DNA of 64,000 bases, taken from Motacilla alba alba (Eukaryota; Chordata; Aves; Passeriformes; Motacillidae). A program made the position numbers and the translations under genes. Numbering within the stretch: position 1 is the first letter of the stretch; each line of letters starts with the position of its first letter. The DNA is taken from contig NC_052019.1 of NCBI RefSeq assembly GCF_015832195.1, forward strand, positions 2,651,685 to 2,715,684. Direction: 5' to 3'. Positions 41,171-53,510 of this stretch are shown here, piece after piece. The notes beneath the pieces are model-generated. The model was not told the DNA's origin and made no database searches. It saw only the letters and a list, made by a program, of their open reading frames with translations.

Positions 41171-43580
41171 TCCAAACCAAATCCAGTCCCATCCTTCAGT
41201 GACACACATCTCCAAGCCATGCCCTGTCCCAAATCAGACATTCCTGGATGATTATCTATGGGAGTGGTTCATCCTACATGGGTGCTGTTGTACCCCAAGC
41301 CATCCTGTGCTTGCACAGCAGTGGGGGAAGACCTCCTTCAATCCTTCCATAACCAAATGAAGGGATGTTCCAAAGAGGAGGGAGAAAAGGAGAAGATGTC
41401 ATTTTGGGAGGTGCAAAAGGCTTAAAACCAAAACCCTACAGATGGAAAAGGGGCAACATGTAATACATAGACAAAGCAATAGGGATGTTATGAGCAGTCA
41501 GTTCATTACAGGGTTATTTTTGGACACAGCAGTGCTGGGTTCATGGTTGGATTCAATGATCTGAGAGGACTTTCCCAACCTAAATAAATCTATGATTCTA
41601 CTTCTACCTTAATAGCACCCTCATGTTAGGGCACTGTTCTCAAAGGAACCATCTCCACATAATTTCAGAGATCCAGATGTGATTTCCAGAAGTGCTTGAA
41701 CTTAAATATGAACCAACCAGCCTTTACTCCTCTGTGGAGTACTTTCCTCTACTCCTCTCCCCTACAGGAATCCCACGGGTTCTGGGTGTGATCTGTCTGC
41801 TTTTAAAACCCAAGTTTGCCAGATGTTATGGGATCTCTTTATATCCTCCGTACATCCCTGATGCTCCAGTGTACAAATGTGTGTGCAATTACACATTTGG
41901 ATGCTGTCTGCTCGCCACCTCCCACCCTGGGAGCTGTAGGAAAGGCACACCTGGAGTCTTTGGAAAACACGGTGCCATCTCCATTCTCTGTTAATGAATT
42001 ATCTCATGAGCAGCGCAAGGGATTAACTTTGCTGAGGGAAAGCCTGGTATCTCCACCACCACTTTGCAGAGGAGGAAGACAAAGGATTCCTGAGTGGAAT
42101 TCTGACTGCCTCCTGCTCCAAAGCAGTGAAGATGACAGGCACAGCTCAGCCTCTAAAGCAGATTTTGCACCATTGGAAAAGACTGAAGGGGAGAGAGCAC
42201 AGGAAAAGCAGGGCAACCCCTGCTCTCTCCAGGTGGCCTTTCCTGGCAGCAGCAGGACATTTCAGGTGTGGGATACTCCTAAAGCACCTGGAGGAACCAG
42301 TTATTCATGGCAGAAGCTGAGACATCATTGAGAGTCAAGGAGGGAACACCAGCAGTGGGGTGACTTTTAATGCTTGCTGGCGTGGACTGGAATTACCATT
42401 AATGAGTTTGAAATGAAAGGCCACCCATCCCAACTGACACCCCAACACATCTCTGGCTGTGACATCGATGCAGGGCCAGAATCAACCCAACACCATCTTC
42501 CCCATGACCTATCTGGACACAGAGATAAGATCCCCAAAAACACCTCACAAGATCCAGCCTGGTGGCACTGCCATGGGCTGTTTTTTATCCCCACCACGGA
42601 TTCTCCCCCTGCTCCCCAAAGAGGACCCTTTGAGGGACAGGACAAGCTGTAACACATCTCTGAAAGCTGCTTCAGTACCAAGGGAAAGACCTGGAAGGGA
42701 AGAAAAGTTTCAGGTGATTTGGTTGAAGGATGCAGCTGTTGCTGAGCAGCTTTAACTCCTCTCATCCCAGATTAGCTCCTCAGATTTTACCAGGACCTTT
42801 CCAGATGTTCCACTCGCTGGAACGATGCCACGTTTGTGTGTCAGACTAAACATCTGTGCTTTTAAGCCTGGGATTTTCAGATCAGACCAATGTGTTTGGA
42901 GGGGGAAAACAACAACACAAACTGTCTGTAAGGGGAGTTCCATTGAACAGAGCCACCATTATTTCTTCCTCCCCATCCCCCACGTGACCCCTCCTCCCTC
43001 CACAGGCAAAGCTTTTCAACAGATTTCAGGAAAATGTGGAGAAAAACAATATTGTACATTTTCTGTGGTCAGTCTTTTCCTGTTAAGTCAGAGAGGAGCT
43101 AGCAGAAACACATCCTGCAGTTGGCATCCTCCCCTCCTGTCTCACTGCTTCAGGGGAGCACCAGACTTGGGATCTGGGGTTTGAGGACCAGCTGGGCAGC
43201 CCAGTATGAACTGGGGAAGGTGCTGGTTTACCCCATGGGTGTGTGCACCACTCCTGCTCTTACAGGGCAGGAAGTGATGGAAGGATCACTGGAAGTGATG
43301 ACAGGATCCCACCAGTTTGGCTTCAGGGGCTCCATAAATCTCCATCAGCTCCACCCTCCTAGCTCTCACTGCTGGAGCAGCCTTTGGTCCCTGCTGACAC
43401 CCATCCCCACCCTGACTTGAAGACGAGAGTTAAATATTTCCGTGTCGACAGCTGGCTCTAATTTGTGCTCAGCTGTAGGGAGGGAACATGATCTGTGTTT
43501 CTGCTCTGATGCCCCATCAGAGGGGCACCCAGTGTCTCCCCATCAGCATCATCTCGTGCCTCAGCATTTTTGTTCTCTCC
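41171..43580. other. Non-coding stretch with one CR1 tail
   Basis: At 41515-41605 there is a plus-sense CR1 terminus ('ggacacagcagtgctgggtt' to 'aaataaatctatgattctac'). Otherwise I see no gene or repeat. Confidence 0.5.
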
Positions 43581-43589
43581 CTGCACCTT

Positions 43590-43690
43590 CCTCACAGGGA
43601 AGAATTTCTTCCCAATATGCATCCAAACCTGTCCCTGCTGCCCAGCACCACTCCAGGCTTTTCCCTGTGTCCCACATGATCCTCATGGCC
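43590..43690 (-). mobile_element. CR1 LINE fragment, decayed
   Basis: 'cctcacagggaagaatttct' followed by 'tcccaatatgcatccaaacc' resembles an internal part of reverse CR1. Confidence 0.6.
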
Positions 43691-43699
43691 CAGCAGCAT

Positions 43700-45850
43700 T
43701 TTCATGTGGGGCTTTTGCTTCTTTCCCATTTCAAAAGACCGAAGATACTACAAGAGCTGGGAAGTGGAACACCAAAATTGGGGGTTTAACAGCCTGGCAG
43801 GTAAAAACCATGAGTCACAAAGCACAGGAGCACTTGGGGACATCAAACCCTGCAGTAACCTGAGGACTGGGGGGGTGGGAGGAGGGAAATCTGGCACCTC
43901 TTGCTCACTCTGAGCAGGTCCCTGGAGCAAAGCATTCCCAGAACCACACCTACAAGGTTCTGGGAATTCTCACCTGCCATGAGCCAGCCTGGAAGCAGGT
44001 GACAAGGGCAGTCAAGGATAGCGAGGTGTCCCAAATCTTTGCCATCACCTCCATCCTTCCTGGCTGTGCAGAAGCTTTGGCATCAAGGAGCCAGATATTG
44101 TTTCAGCATGACAGAATAACAGCATCAGCTTTTTGTGTGTCTCACTGTGCACCCAGCTCCCCTCTCCCAGCCCAAGGGAGCTGCCACTTGGGCTCTTTCC
44201 ACCCTTTCTATAGAGGAATCAGCACTAGGATCAAAGGAGGCTCCGGGGTGAGAGGCTGATGGGAAAGGGCAGGAGCTGGAGAGGTGACAGCGAGGAGATG
44301 GGGCTGAGCAAAGTGAGGGGTTGCTCCTTTGTGCTGCAGCCTCTGGCCATGTAACCTGAGTGGCAGCACAGATTATGCTGAGTAGCAGAGGAAGGAGAGA
44401 GAAAAACACCTGTGCTTGGGTTGATGGAAATACTGGGTGACTGCATGAAAGGGAGAGCTCCTGCTTCTGCTTCTCCTGAGTGTCACTGCTCTGGGTCATC
44501 CTAAAAAAGGTTCAGTCTTGCTTTGCTTATTTTTCTCTCATGCCTTCACTCAATTCTGTCAGGTTCTGTGTGCAAAGAGGGCTGTTAGATGATATTTAAT
44601 GACTCAAATACTGGCACCTCAAATACAGATCCTCAAATGACCCCAGGTTTTACTGGGAGAGGAAAATTTGATTTCAAGTCTTACCCTGGAAGTCCACTGG
44701 TTGCACTAGATGGAGGAAGCTCTATTGGGAAGTGAAGCAAACACAATGAGGTCTTAATTCCCTGCTGAACCAAGCTCTGGCACTCCCACAGAATGGACTA
44801 ACAGAAGTGGTCTTTTCCCTTTCTTTTCCCCAGCAAAATGACAAACATCTCCAACATTTGGCCTACCAGGACATCTGTGGTCTGGGTGGAAGAACAGCTA
44901 AAGGTTTCCAAGCAACTCCTCAATCTCCCCACACATCCATCTATCTCTGGTGTGGTGTGAGAGCAAAATCCATGTTAAGGCAGAGAAAAGTGGATTTTAA
45001 TTTTTTTTTTAATGGATCCTTTGCAGTGCTCTGTTCCTAAGTGCTCTCAGCAGCTCTGGGAGCACAGATCCCAGCCTGCTGCTTGTTCCCACACTGAGGG
45101 AGAGAGAGGAAACCTCTCAGGGATCTGCATCACCTGCTCATGGATGTTCAAAGCTTTTTATTCACCTTGGTCTGTGTTATCCCAGCTCTATTCAAGGAGG
45201 ACTCCTTGTGAAAGTCAGTTAAAGGAGGGCCGGGCTGTATTTACCTTGGCACCTGATTGCCTTCCAGAGTCCTCCTATTTCCTCCCTGAGTAATTAATTA
45301 ATAGCTTGTCAGTGAAGAGAGGAGGAGTAAAGAACTTCACCCCATTATTCCCAAGTCTTTTGCCACAGTGGCCAAACCCTTGACCATGCCCAACACCTGC
45401 AGTTTGTCACAGTATTGCAAAATACAGAAGCTACCAATAAAAACCATGAAATCCCTCTTTTGGGATGTTACAGGGATTAAGCTGCTTCCAAAGATGAGAT
45501 GCAAGGTCACCCAGAAGTGCTGGAACTGATAAACAACCCCAGAACCATTTTATAATCCCTGCCAAACAAGTCCAGTATATCAGAAAAAGGTTCAGAAAGG
45601 TGAAACACCTGTTATATATAATTTCCAAAGCTCCTGCTGAGGAGAAAAAAAAATAAAATATCACTCCTTGCCGCTGCTGCAGAAAGCTTCAATCCCAGGC
45701 TCCAGGAGCTTTCCATCCCAAATGCAGCACACCAAAACTCGCCGCTGTTGCCCAACTGACCCATATTTTTTCTTTTCCTTTCTTTATGACCTGGGTGAAT
45801 AAGTTCATAAAATAACAAAACCATCTTATTTCCACTGAGAGAACACAATT
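43700..45850. other. Non-coding stretch
   Basis: About 2.1 kb with no exon, repeat or RNA gene that I can support. Confidence 0.45.
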
Positions 45851-45854
45851 CCCT

Positions 45855-46115
45855 CCGAGCAAGGTGCGACCCCGGCCTCGCTCTCCCGACGCCGAGTCCC
45901 CTCCTGACCTATTTACGGAAGTGCTGCCGCGAGGATTTCGGCGTGATCCACCCTGGAAAAGCCTGAAATTACACTGCCCTACAAAGAGCTGGGATAAATT
46001 GACCCCTCTAAGCAAAGGGGTTGCCAGGCTTTTATCTTTTATCTTACAAATTTTATCTTCCCCCCATTGTCGGCTGACGCTGGAGCGGAATAATGAGACG
46101 ATGCGGGGCTCTACG
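45855..46115. promoter_or_regulatory. Small CpG-rich patch
   Basis: Twelve CpGs in about 105 bases at 45855-45960 and several more at 46060-46115, in otherwise CpG-poor DNA. It may be an unmethylated enhancer or an untranslated exon. No TATA box or splice pair singles out a transcript. Confidence 0.3.
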
Positions 46116-46119
46116 GGGC

Positions 46120-47420
46120 ACGATTGGAAAACTCTGCCTTAGCAACTCAATTGTGTCCCTGCTGCCTGTGCTGGCTTTTATACACAGCTACTGGTTTGGA
46201 AAGCTGCTCCTGATTTCACACACTCACTCCATAAAGCTGCATTTATGATTTTCTTCCACTTATTTTTGCCCGGTGTTATGGCGAAGGGAATTAGTTGTGG
46301 GGGTTTGGGGCTGGGATGGAGAAGTGTTTTTATAAAAAAGTCTGGGGGGGTGGATTGCTCTGGTTGTATTTTCGTGCCCTTCATCCAGTCTAGACATGAA
46401 AGTCTCAGGATGCAGATGATTTCCACCTCTCTGCAGAAATTGTGCCACGGTATTAAAAAAAGGGATGAAAGGAACAATAAGCAGCGAGATGTGTCTAAAA
46501 TTAGAGGTTTACAAAACAATCAGAGTTTATAATATCCCCAGTACAATAAAAGCCAAGAGCAAGCAGGCCAATTATTTAAAAACTGCAGGATAAAAGGAAA
46601 CCTTGATCAAAACTGTTATCAGGGGAACAAATCTATCTTTATTGTGTTGCAGTTTTGCTGCTGACTGAAATAACTTTTCTAAAATTGCCACTATGCTGCT
46701 AAGAATTAGCTAAATAGAAACAACACACCAAAAATCAAAACTGCCTTGCCCAAACCATCATACGTGACAGCAGCCCACAGTTCTTCCCTATTTTCTGCCA
46801 AGGTTTAAATTCCAGTGTGGTTTTCCCTCTATGCACCTTCACTCATCACACAGAAAATGGATGAGTTGATTTCCATGTGATCTTCAGTTAAATTTGAATT
46901 CTGGGTCTCAAGTGGTAGCAAAGCTGCAGTTCCAGGACTTTAAGTGAATGGGTAAATTAAGAGGAAAACACCGAAATTGTGTTTGCTTTGGTGCTGTTAT
47001 TATTTTTAATATTAATCTTAAACAAGGAGTGAAATTGATACAACAGCAGTGCCAGAAATATCCTCCTCCTTCTGCCAGGGGAGATGAAAATGTCCTTTAA
47101 AATACTGGGGGGAAAATAATATTTACAAATCACTGCTGAGAGAAGGGATGCAGAACCGGCAGGGGATCGGAGATTATGCAGCATCCAACTTCTGCTGTCC
47201 CTGACCACTGGGAGAATTCAGAAGGAATTTAGAGTTGTCAAGGGGATAAAGTCACTGTCAAGGAGGACAGACTTTTTGTTTGAAAAGCCATCTTTTCTTC
47301 TGAGGGCAAACCAGATCCTTCAGAAACCTGACCTTGCTCTCGTGTAAGGGATTGAACGCGCTCTGAGCACAGATCCAGGGGAGATCTCCACAGGCTTTTC
47401 CTGAGGAGAGGACAGCAGAG
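46120..47420. other. Non-coding stretch
   Basis: No exon or transposon recognised. Confidence 0.45.
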
Positions 47421-47421
47421 C

Positions 47422-47540
47422 TGAGGTTCAATTCCTGCACATGAAATAAGAAAATATGAGCCCTGAAGTAGAGAACCAAATTGAGGTTCAATTCCTGCAC
47501 ATGAAATAAGAAAATATGAGCCCTGAAGTAGAAACCAAAT
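47422..47540. repeat. 60-bp perfect-type tandem duplication
   Basis: 'gaggttcaattcctgcacat' and the following 40 bases occur twice in a row, differing only by about two bases at the junction. The arrangement suggests a recent slippage or end-joining duplication. Confidence 0.95.
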
Positions 47541-48119
47541 AAAGATGGGCACTGCAGTCCCCACAGCCTCAAAACCAGGCACATGTGGACTGTGTTCACA
47601 TGCACCCCCATGTCTCCAGAACAAACACAACCATGGAGTTGGGTTTGCTCAACTGCACCACACAAGTTGTTCCTTTATCCAGTGCTCTGTAATCCTCATC
47701 TTCCCTGCTCCAGCTTGCTCTATCCCAGGAATTCACATTCAGCACTAAACCAAACTCAATCCATCTCCTTCCTAAACACAACACACAATCCACTTTCTCA
47801 CCTTTTCCCTCCTCCCACATCCTCCAGCTGTTTCCTCCATCACAACCATCCTTCTTAGGTAAGGAATGATTCCCAGATCTTCTCATTCCTCCTTGGAAAT
47901 CCATACCCAGTCATAGATCCTTGCTTTTCTCCCCATCAACAGGCACAGCACTCACCTTGGTAGATAAACAAGGCTGGTGGCAAAGCGCTCATGACCATCA
48001 AGCTGTGACTCAGCCACGACACACCAAGGGCCAGCAGCCACATAATTTAATGTTACAACTGGGTCAAATCCTAACCTGGATCACCAAGGGGAAAAGAGAG
48101 GGGAAATAAAAAGTTTATG

Positions 48120-48755
48120 GCCAGCTACAGGGTGCCCAGAGAAGCTGTGGCTGCCCCTGTGATGCCTCAGGTTTTGGCTTTTCTGTTTTTCAGGTTCTGT
48201 GCTGCTTTAGTGTGTGGGTCTGAGCTTCATATCAGGGGATGGTGAGCTCTCTGCACAGAGCAGGGAGACAAAACAATTCCTGCTCTAGCTGGGGACCAAG
48301 GACAAAGGATCCAAATCTCAGCCCAAGAGCACAAACAACGTGGGCTGAAGAGAGAAAAACAAGAAGGATGGGACTGCATGGGCTAAAGCTGGAACTGGAC
48401 AATGAACTGCAAGATGCAAATGGAGCAGAACTGATCAAAGTGAGAGACCCCGTGAGCGGTCATGCATTTTGTGACCATTTTGGTTCATCTTGGGTGTAGC
48501 CCTGGCTGGGCTCTTGTGCTGCCCAAGGTGCATCCATTGAGGCCTCCTAATAAATCCCTACTTTATTCTTTAGCTCTGTCCAGCCTCTGTTCTAGGTCAG
48601 CCTTCACAAGGCATCACCTGGATCCCTGGAAGTGTCCAAGGCCAGGTTGGACGAGGCTTGGAGGAGCTTGGGATGGTGGAAGGTGTCCCTGCCCATGGCA
48701 GGGGGTGGGATGAGCTGAGCTTTAAGACCCCTTTTTGTGATACTGTGATGAAACA
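48120..48755 (+). mobile_element. CR1 LINE 3' fragment interrupted by an LTR
   Basis: CR1 sequence stops at 48159 ('gctgtggctgcccctg') and resumes at 48617 ('cctggatccctggaagtgtc') through 'gtccctgcccatggcagggg'. The break is exactly where the solo LTR was inserted. Confidence 0.92.
48160..48616 (+). mobile_element. Solo LTR nested in CR1, 4-bp target-site duplication
   Basis: A 457-bp element with perfect 7-base terminal inverted repeats, TGATGCC and GGCATCA. It is flanked by CCTG at 48156-48159 and 48617-48620. A 'taataaatccc' polyadenylation signal lies about 65 bases from the end. The structure is complete for an LTR. It carries no genes. Confidence 0.92.
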
Positions 48756-50185
48756 TTCTGCCCTAACTTCTTCCCCATTCTAAAGCTGTTCAGATCTCAG
48801 TGAAGCCATTTTCAGTTCACAAGCTCCAGAGCTGACACCCATGGACACCAGGCAGTTCTGGGAGACGCCTCAGCTGCAGGAAGGTGAAGAGCACTCCCTG
48901 CAAAGATGGTTACAACCTCCTAAGGCTAGAAAGAGTCACAGCAGGGGAGAAAAATAATATTTTTTAATTAAAAATATTTCAGAGTAGCAGAATCACAGCC
49001 CAGGACAACAGCAACCCTGTAAGCAGTGACAGATCCCTGAGGCCACCACACTCCTCAGTCCAGTGCCCTTCCCAGGAGGAAAGGGTATTTTTTTCCCAGG
49101 AGGAAATGAAAACCACATGGACTGCCCAGGGAAGGGATCAATTAGACCATCTGGTCCTACTCACCACGCAGCAAAAACTGCTCCCTACAAGAAATTTCCC
49201 AAATTGCTCTATCCAGTCTCACTTAGAAAAGTCCAAAGCAATGGAATTTCCAGCTTTTCTCCTGGGATATGATTTCTCCCTGCAGGAAGCCTTTCCTAGC
49301 AAGATTTTTCTTTTGAAAATGTCTTCATTTCAATTTGCTGCTCCCCTCTCTCCCCTGCCTGCGTGCATTTGTGAACTACACTAATGAAACAGATTAATAC
49401 CAAAAAGGAATTACAATTTAGGAATAAATTAGTTTATTTTCCTTTTATCCTCTACCAAAACCCCTCAACATGTCAAAGGAAGTCGGAGTCTCCCTGAAAT
49501 CTTCCGTTTTAAATTGGTCCCACTGCTCATAATTACACCTCCCCTCCATCCATACAAGTTACTTTGCTTTTCTTTCTCCTTTTTTAGGGAGGAGGGAAAG
49601 AAGGCAGAGAAAAGAGTAAGAAAGGGTGGGATAAGGGGACAGGGGAGAGGGACCCATCCCATCTGATCAGCCTCAATTGCTTCCAACACTCCCCAAGTGT
49701 CTGAAAATGAAGGTTATGATACTGCTATTGCCTGATGAATATTCCCTACTTCATTCCAGATGAAGGATCTGAGTTTATCCAATAATTGGCTTTTCTGCAC
49801 CAGGAAACAGCTTCCACTTCCCAGAAATACCAAGGAGAAAGGCTGAGATGTGGCCAAGAATAAAAGGACTAAGAACTCCAACGCTGCTCCAAAGAAATAA
49901 TTGTTCACAAATGCTGGGAGGGCTGCAAGAGACAAACAGAGCCCCAAATATCCACCAGGCTGGAGGTTAAGCACATACTGATAAAGGGTGTCAAAAATGC
50001 AATGGCTTCTACTGAAAATGCCCTTAAGAAAGCACTAGATGGGAAAACTCTGCTCCAACCACCATCCTATTTCCCCAAAGGATTTTATACTCGTGTTTGG
50101 TGGTAAAAGCTATTCTAATTTATTACAAAAAATGATTATTTTGGGCTTGATCATCACTTCAGCAAATAATGACCCACTGGATCCA
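48756..50185. other. Non-coding stretch
   Basis: It contains the second copy of an unknown dispersed repeat (49483-49580). Otherwise no exon recognised. Confidence 0.45.
49483..49580. repeat. Dispersed repeat of unknown family, copy B
   Basis: Partner of 5135-5230. The shared core includes 'ctgaaatcttcc' and 'ccatccatacaagtt'. Confidence 0.7.
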
Positions 50186-50189
50186 AGAG

Positions 50190-50300
50190 CCTGCTGCCAC
50201 TTCAAGGTCCTCCCTGTGGGACAGGGACACATTTCACCAGCCCAGGTTACTCCAAGCCTCATCCAACCCGGCCCTGAACACTTCCAGGGGTGGGGAAACA
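50190..50300 (-). mobile_element. CR1 LINE fragment
   Basis: 'agcccaggttactccaagcc' to 'ccggccctgaacacttccag' is reverse CR1. Confidence 0.85.
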
Positions 50301-52150
50301 CAGGGATGGGGAATCAGAACTCATTAAAGGCTGTTCCCATCCCACAGGTGCCCAGCTCAGAGTTACTTTTTAAAGGTTTCCACTCCTGCCAGGAATTTTG
50401 CTGGAGATCTTCATTCCCTCTTGTCCAAAAACATTCAACCATGTGTGTAAATCCTTGCCACAAAAGGATCTGAGGGCCAATGGGAATTTTTTAGGTGGGA
50501 GGGTTGCTCCAGGTAGGAAAACCCATCGAGGAAGAAGTGAGGGAAGCTCACACTGCAGAGGAACTCCCTGCTTGCTTCAGCTGCAAAATTTAACTCCCAC
50601 CCTTGTACAGCATGTTCTGATATTTAAAAATATTCAGTTGACTTCCACATCTCCTGTGCCCTTTATTTTTCTGACAGCTTCTCCTGGATGGGAAGTACAG
50701 GAAAATCCAAACTGCAGCAACGGAGCAAAGAGCCAGGAACCACTGCAGCCACTGACCCGGGGCCAACTTTGGGGTGGTTTTGTTTAAAACACGACTTTTA
50801 GAGAGCTGTAAGAATAAATATATATTCTAAACCCTCCAACACTTATTAGAGGTCTAAAAAAAAAAAAAAAAAGCAGTCTTGGAAATAGATAGGAAGTGCA
50901 TATCCAAAGGGAAAGCCAGAGCACAGGGAGGCAGCCTGCCCTTCCCCGGCTGCACGTCTCCCTTTCTTGGCTGCAAGGAGCAGCAAGGAAGTGATTATAA
51001 AGCATTTATTTGCAAAATCACAGCCAATAAATCCAAGAGCAACAACACCCTCCCTCACACTGCTCGGTCCTTGGGTGGGGGGGAAACGAAGGAGAGCTGT
51101 AGGTCTCACCAGAAGGCAGGTGCATGGCAGGAGAGCTTCACTCCAAAGATTTTTGGGAAGAGTTCAAGCCTATAAAGTGGAATATTCACCCAGGCTGGCC
51201 CTCACCTCTGCTGTTTTGAAGCCCTAGAAAATAAAAAGCCTTAGAAAGGCAATGACAGTTGTGGAATGAAAATGCCTGAAAAGGTTAAAAAGGGAAAAAA
51301 AAAAAGGACTGGGCTGTTGAATGAGGAAATGAGTAAGGGAGAGCAAGAGAAAATAAAACAGTACAGAAAAAGCCATCTAAATTCTCCTCCCCTTTCCTGG
51401 ATACAAATACCAGCACAAGAAAACCGTAGGAAGCGAATCTGACTGCTTTGAAAATCACTGAGGTCAAAAGCCCGACAGAAGAAAGGAAAAAGGATTAAAC
51501 AAAGGGATGATATAATCTATCCAGCTATAATTCAAACCTTGGAGGTATAAATAGCTCCACTACAGGGCTCAAGTCAACCACTAATTTACACTGCAATCAG
51601 GAGGGGGAGGCAGATACCCATCCCCACAAGCAGATTAATCCTTAATTGCTCATTTTTGCATTTCTGACACCTTTCTTTGAAGTACCAAAGCTGGTACCAT
51701 CTCACAAAAGGCGCTGGTGAGCCTGAAAATTGGAGAGATGAGCCTGGCTGCTGCTTGTTTGGGGCCCCGTGCACAGTCCCAGATGCTGCTGTGGGTCCTG
51801 AGTGCAGAGAAGAAAGGAGGTGGCCCCAATCCATGGGGATAAGAGAGGATCAAAGCCAGAATTTGCCAGCTTGACACAAAGGGAAGCAGGACTTGCATGA
51901 TGGCTCGTGTTTCTCAATGTTTTCCCAAGGCCTTAATTGCAGGTAAATACTTACTGGGATATTCAAATACTTGTCAGCACTTCAATCACTTCAGAGCTCT
52001 GTAAATCCCTCTAGGAATACTGGTGAGGATGGGCTGTGTGGCGGGAGGTAAGAGCAGCAGGATCATCAGGACCATCAGCTGGTGTGGAAACCCAGGGCAC
52101 TGGGAATATTCCTCTGTCTGCCCTGGGGTACCCTGACCCCCAGGGGAGCA
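50301..52150. other. Non-coding stretch
   Basis: Poly(A) of 18 bases near 50856. No exon or transposon recognised. Confidence 0.45.
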
Positions 52151-52164
52151 CTGACTCTGACCCT

Positions 52165-52640
52165 CATTCATGGAGAACGTTTCCTAGACTTCAAGATAGA
52201 CCAGAATCCACCAAAGTGTGAAATTAAAGAGAGTAGTGTAGGTTTATCACTTGGTGAAAAATTTAGGTTTTGGGATTTTTAGTATGTTGTGGATGGAAGC
52301 AAGATGGAGGGCACAGGGTGTTGTCCTGGGTTTCTTCTTCATGCTTCTTCTTCATAGGTTTGGGTGGCATTTTGTAATTGGACAGAAAAGTCTGCATTGA
52401 GGACTCTTTAGAATGAATTATTGGGTTAAAAGGGGAAATAATCTAGGTGCCAGTTCTTAATTGGATAGTTTAGTCTGAAAAGCCCTTGTAACAGGAGATT
52501 GTTGGCCATTTTGTGCCTTCTACTGAAAAGCTGCCAAACTCACAGCAGCGAGGCTGTTTTACTGATAAGAAATAATAAACACTTGAGTCCAAACATGAAT
52601 TACTGTCTCAAGTGCCTTCAATCCCAACCCAGAGAAACCA
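52165..52640 (+). mobile_element. Probable endogenous retrovirus LTR
   Basis: The segments 'acttcaagatagaccagaat', 'aggttttgggatttttagta', 'gtttgggtggcattttgtaa' and 'gttcttaattggatagttta' occur in an order that I recall for a common songbird ERV LTR. A polyadenylation-type 'aataataaac' is present at about 52570. The ends are not defined. Confidence 0.55.
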
Positions 52641-53064
52641 ACGACTGGGACCCCCACAAGCTGGTGGTGGTGGTGGCTCTCAGAGAGGGACACCCAACCC
52701 CTTCTCCAGTGTTGTGTCCTTGATTCATCTTGACCCACGTGAGGAAAGCAGTGACAGTGATGGGAAGGCAACTGTAGGGGAGTTTCTTCAGTTGCTGACA
52801 CATCCTCTATGCAACTGAATCAATTTTTTGGGGAGAAATTCCTTCATTCCTTCATTCTTCACCACACTGCCAACCTCTGAAGTTTGGTTCAAGAGCAGAA
52901 CCCTTCCTGTTGCTGTGTGCATCCCGTGCTCCCAGGAGGAATGGCTGTGTCCAGACACCCCGTGCATGTGTCCTGTGGGTTAATTAACCACCCTGGCCCT
53001 GTTAATGACCCTCACTGCATCCCAGCCTATCTGAATTGAATGAAAATACCATCCTAGAACCAGA

Positions 53065-53510
53065 ATCATGGAATGGTTTGGGCTGGAACAGATCCTAAAT
53101 CCCATCCAGTTCCACCCCTGCCATGGGCAGGGACACCCTCCACTGTCCCAGGTGGCTCCCAGCGCTGTCCAGCCTGGCCTTGGGCACTTCCAGGGATCCA
53201 GGGGCAGCCGCAGCTTCTCTGGGCACCCTGTGCCAGGGCTCACCACCCTCACAGGGAACAATTCCTTCCCAATATCCCACCTAACCCTGCCCTCTGGCAG
53301 TGGGAAGCCATTCCTCCTCCTCCTGTCACTCCATCCTTTGCCCAAAGTCCCTCTCCAGCTCTCCTGAAGCCTCTTCAGGCACTGAATCCCCCCTTCCCTG
53401 CTGCCCACAATGTGGGGTCACCCAGGACACATCCAGCCTTTCATCCACCAACATCCCCAAGGCTTTCAGGTCTCCCATTTCCCATATCCCTGCTATTTTT
53501 TTTTTTGCTG
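53065..53510 (-). mobile_element. CR1 LINE 3' fragment
   Basis: It starts 'cagaatcatggaatggtttg' and proceeds through 'gcttctctgggcaccctgtg' to 'ggacacatccagcctttcat'. Confidence 0.93.
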
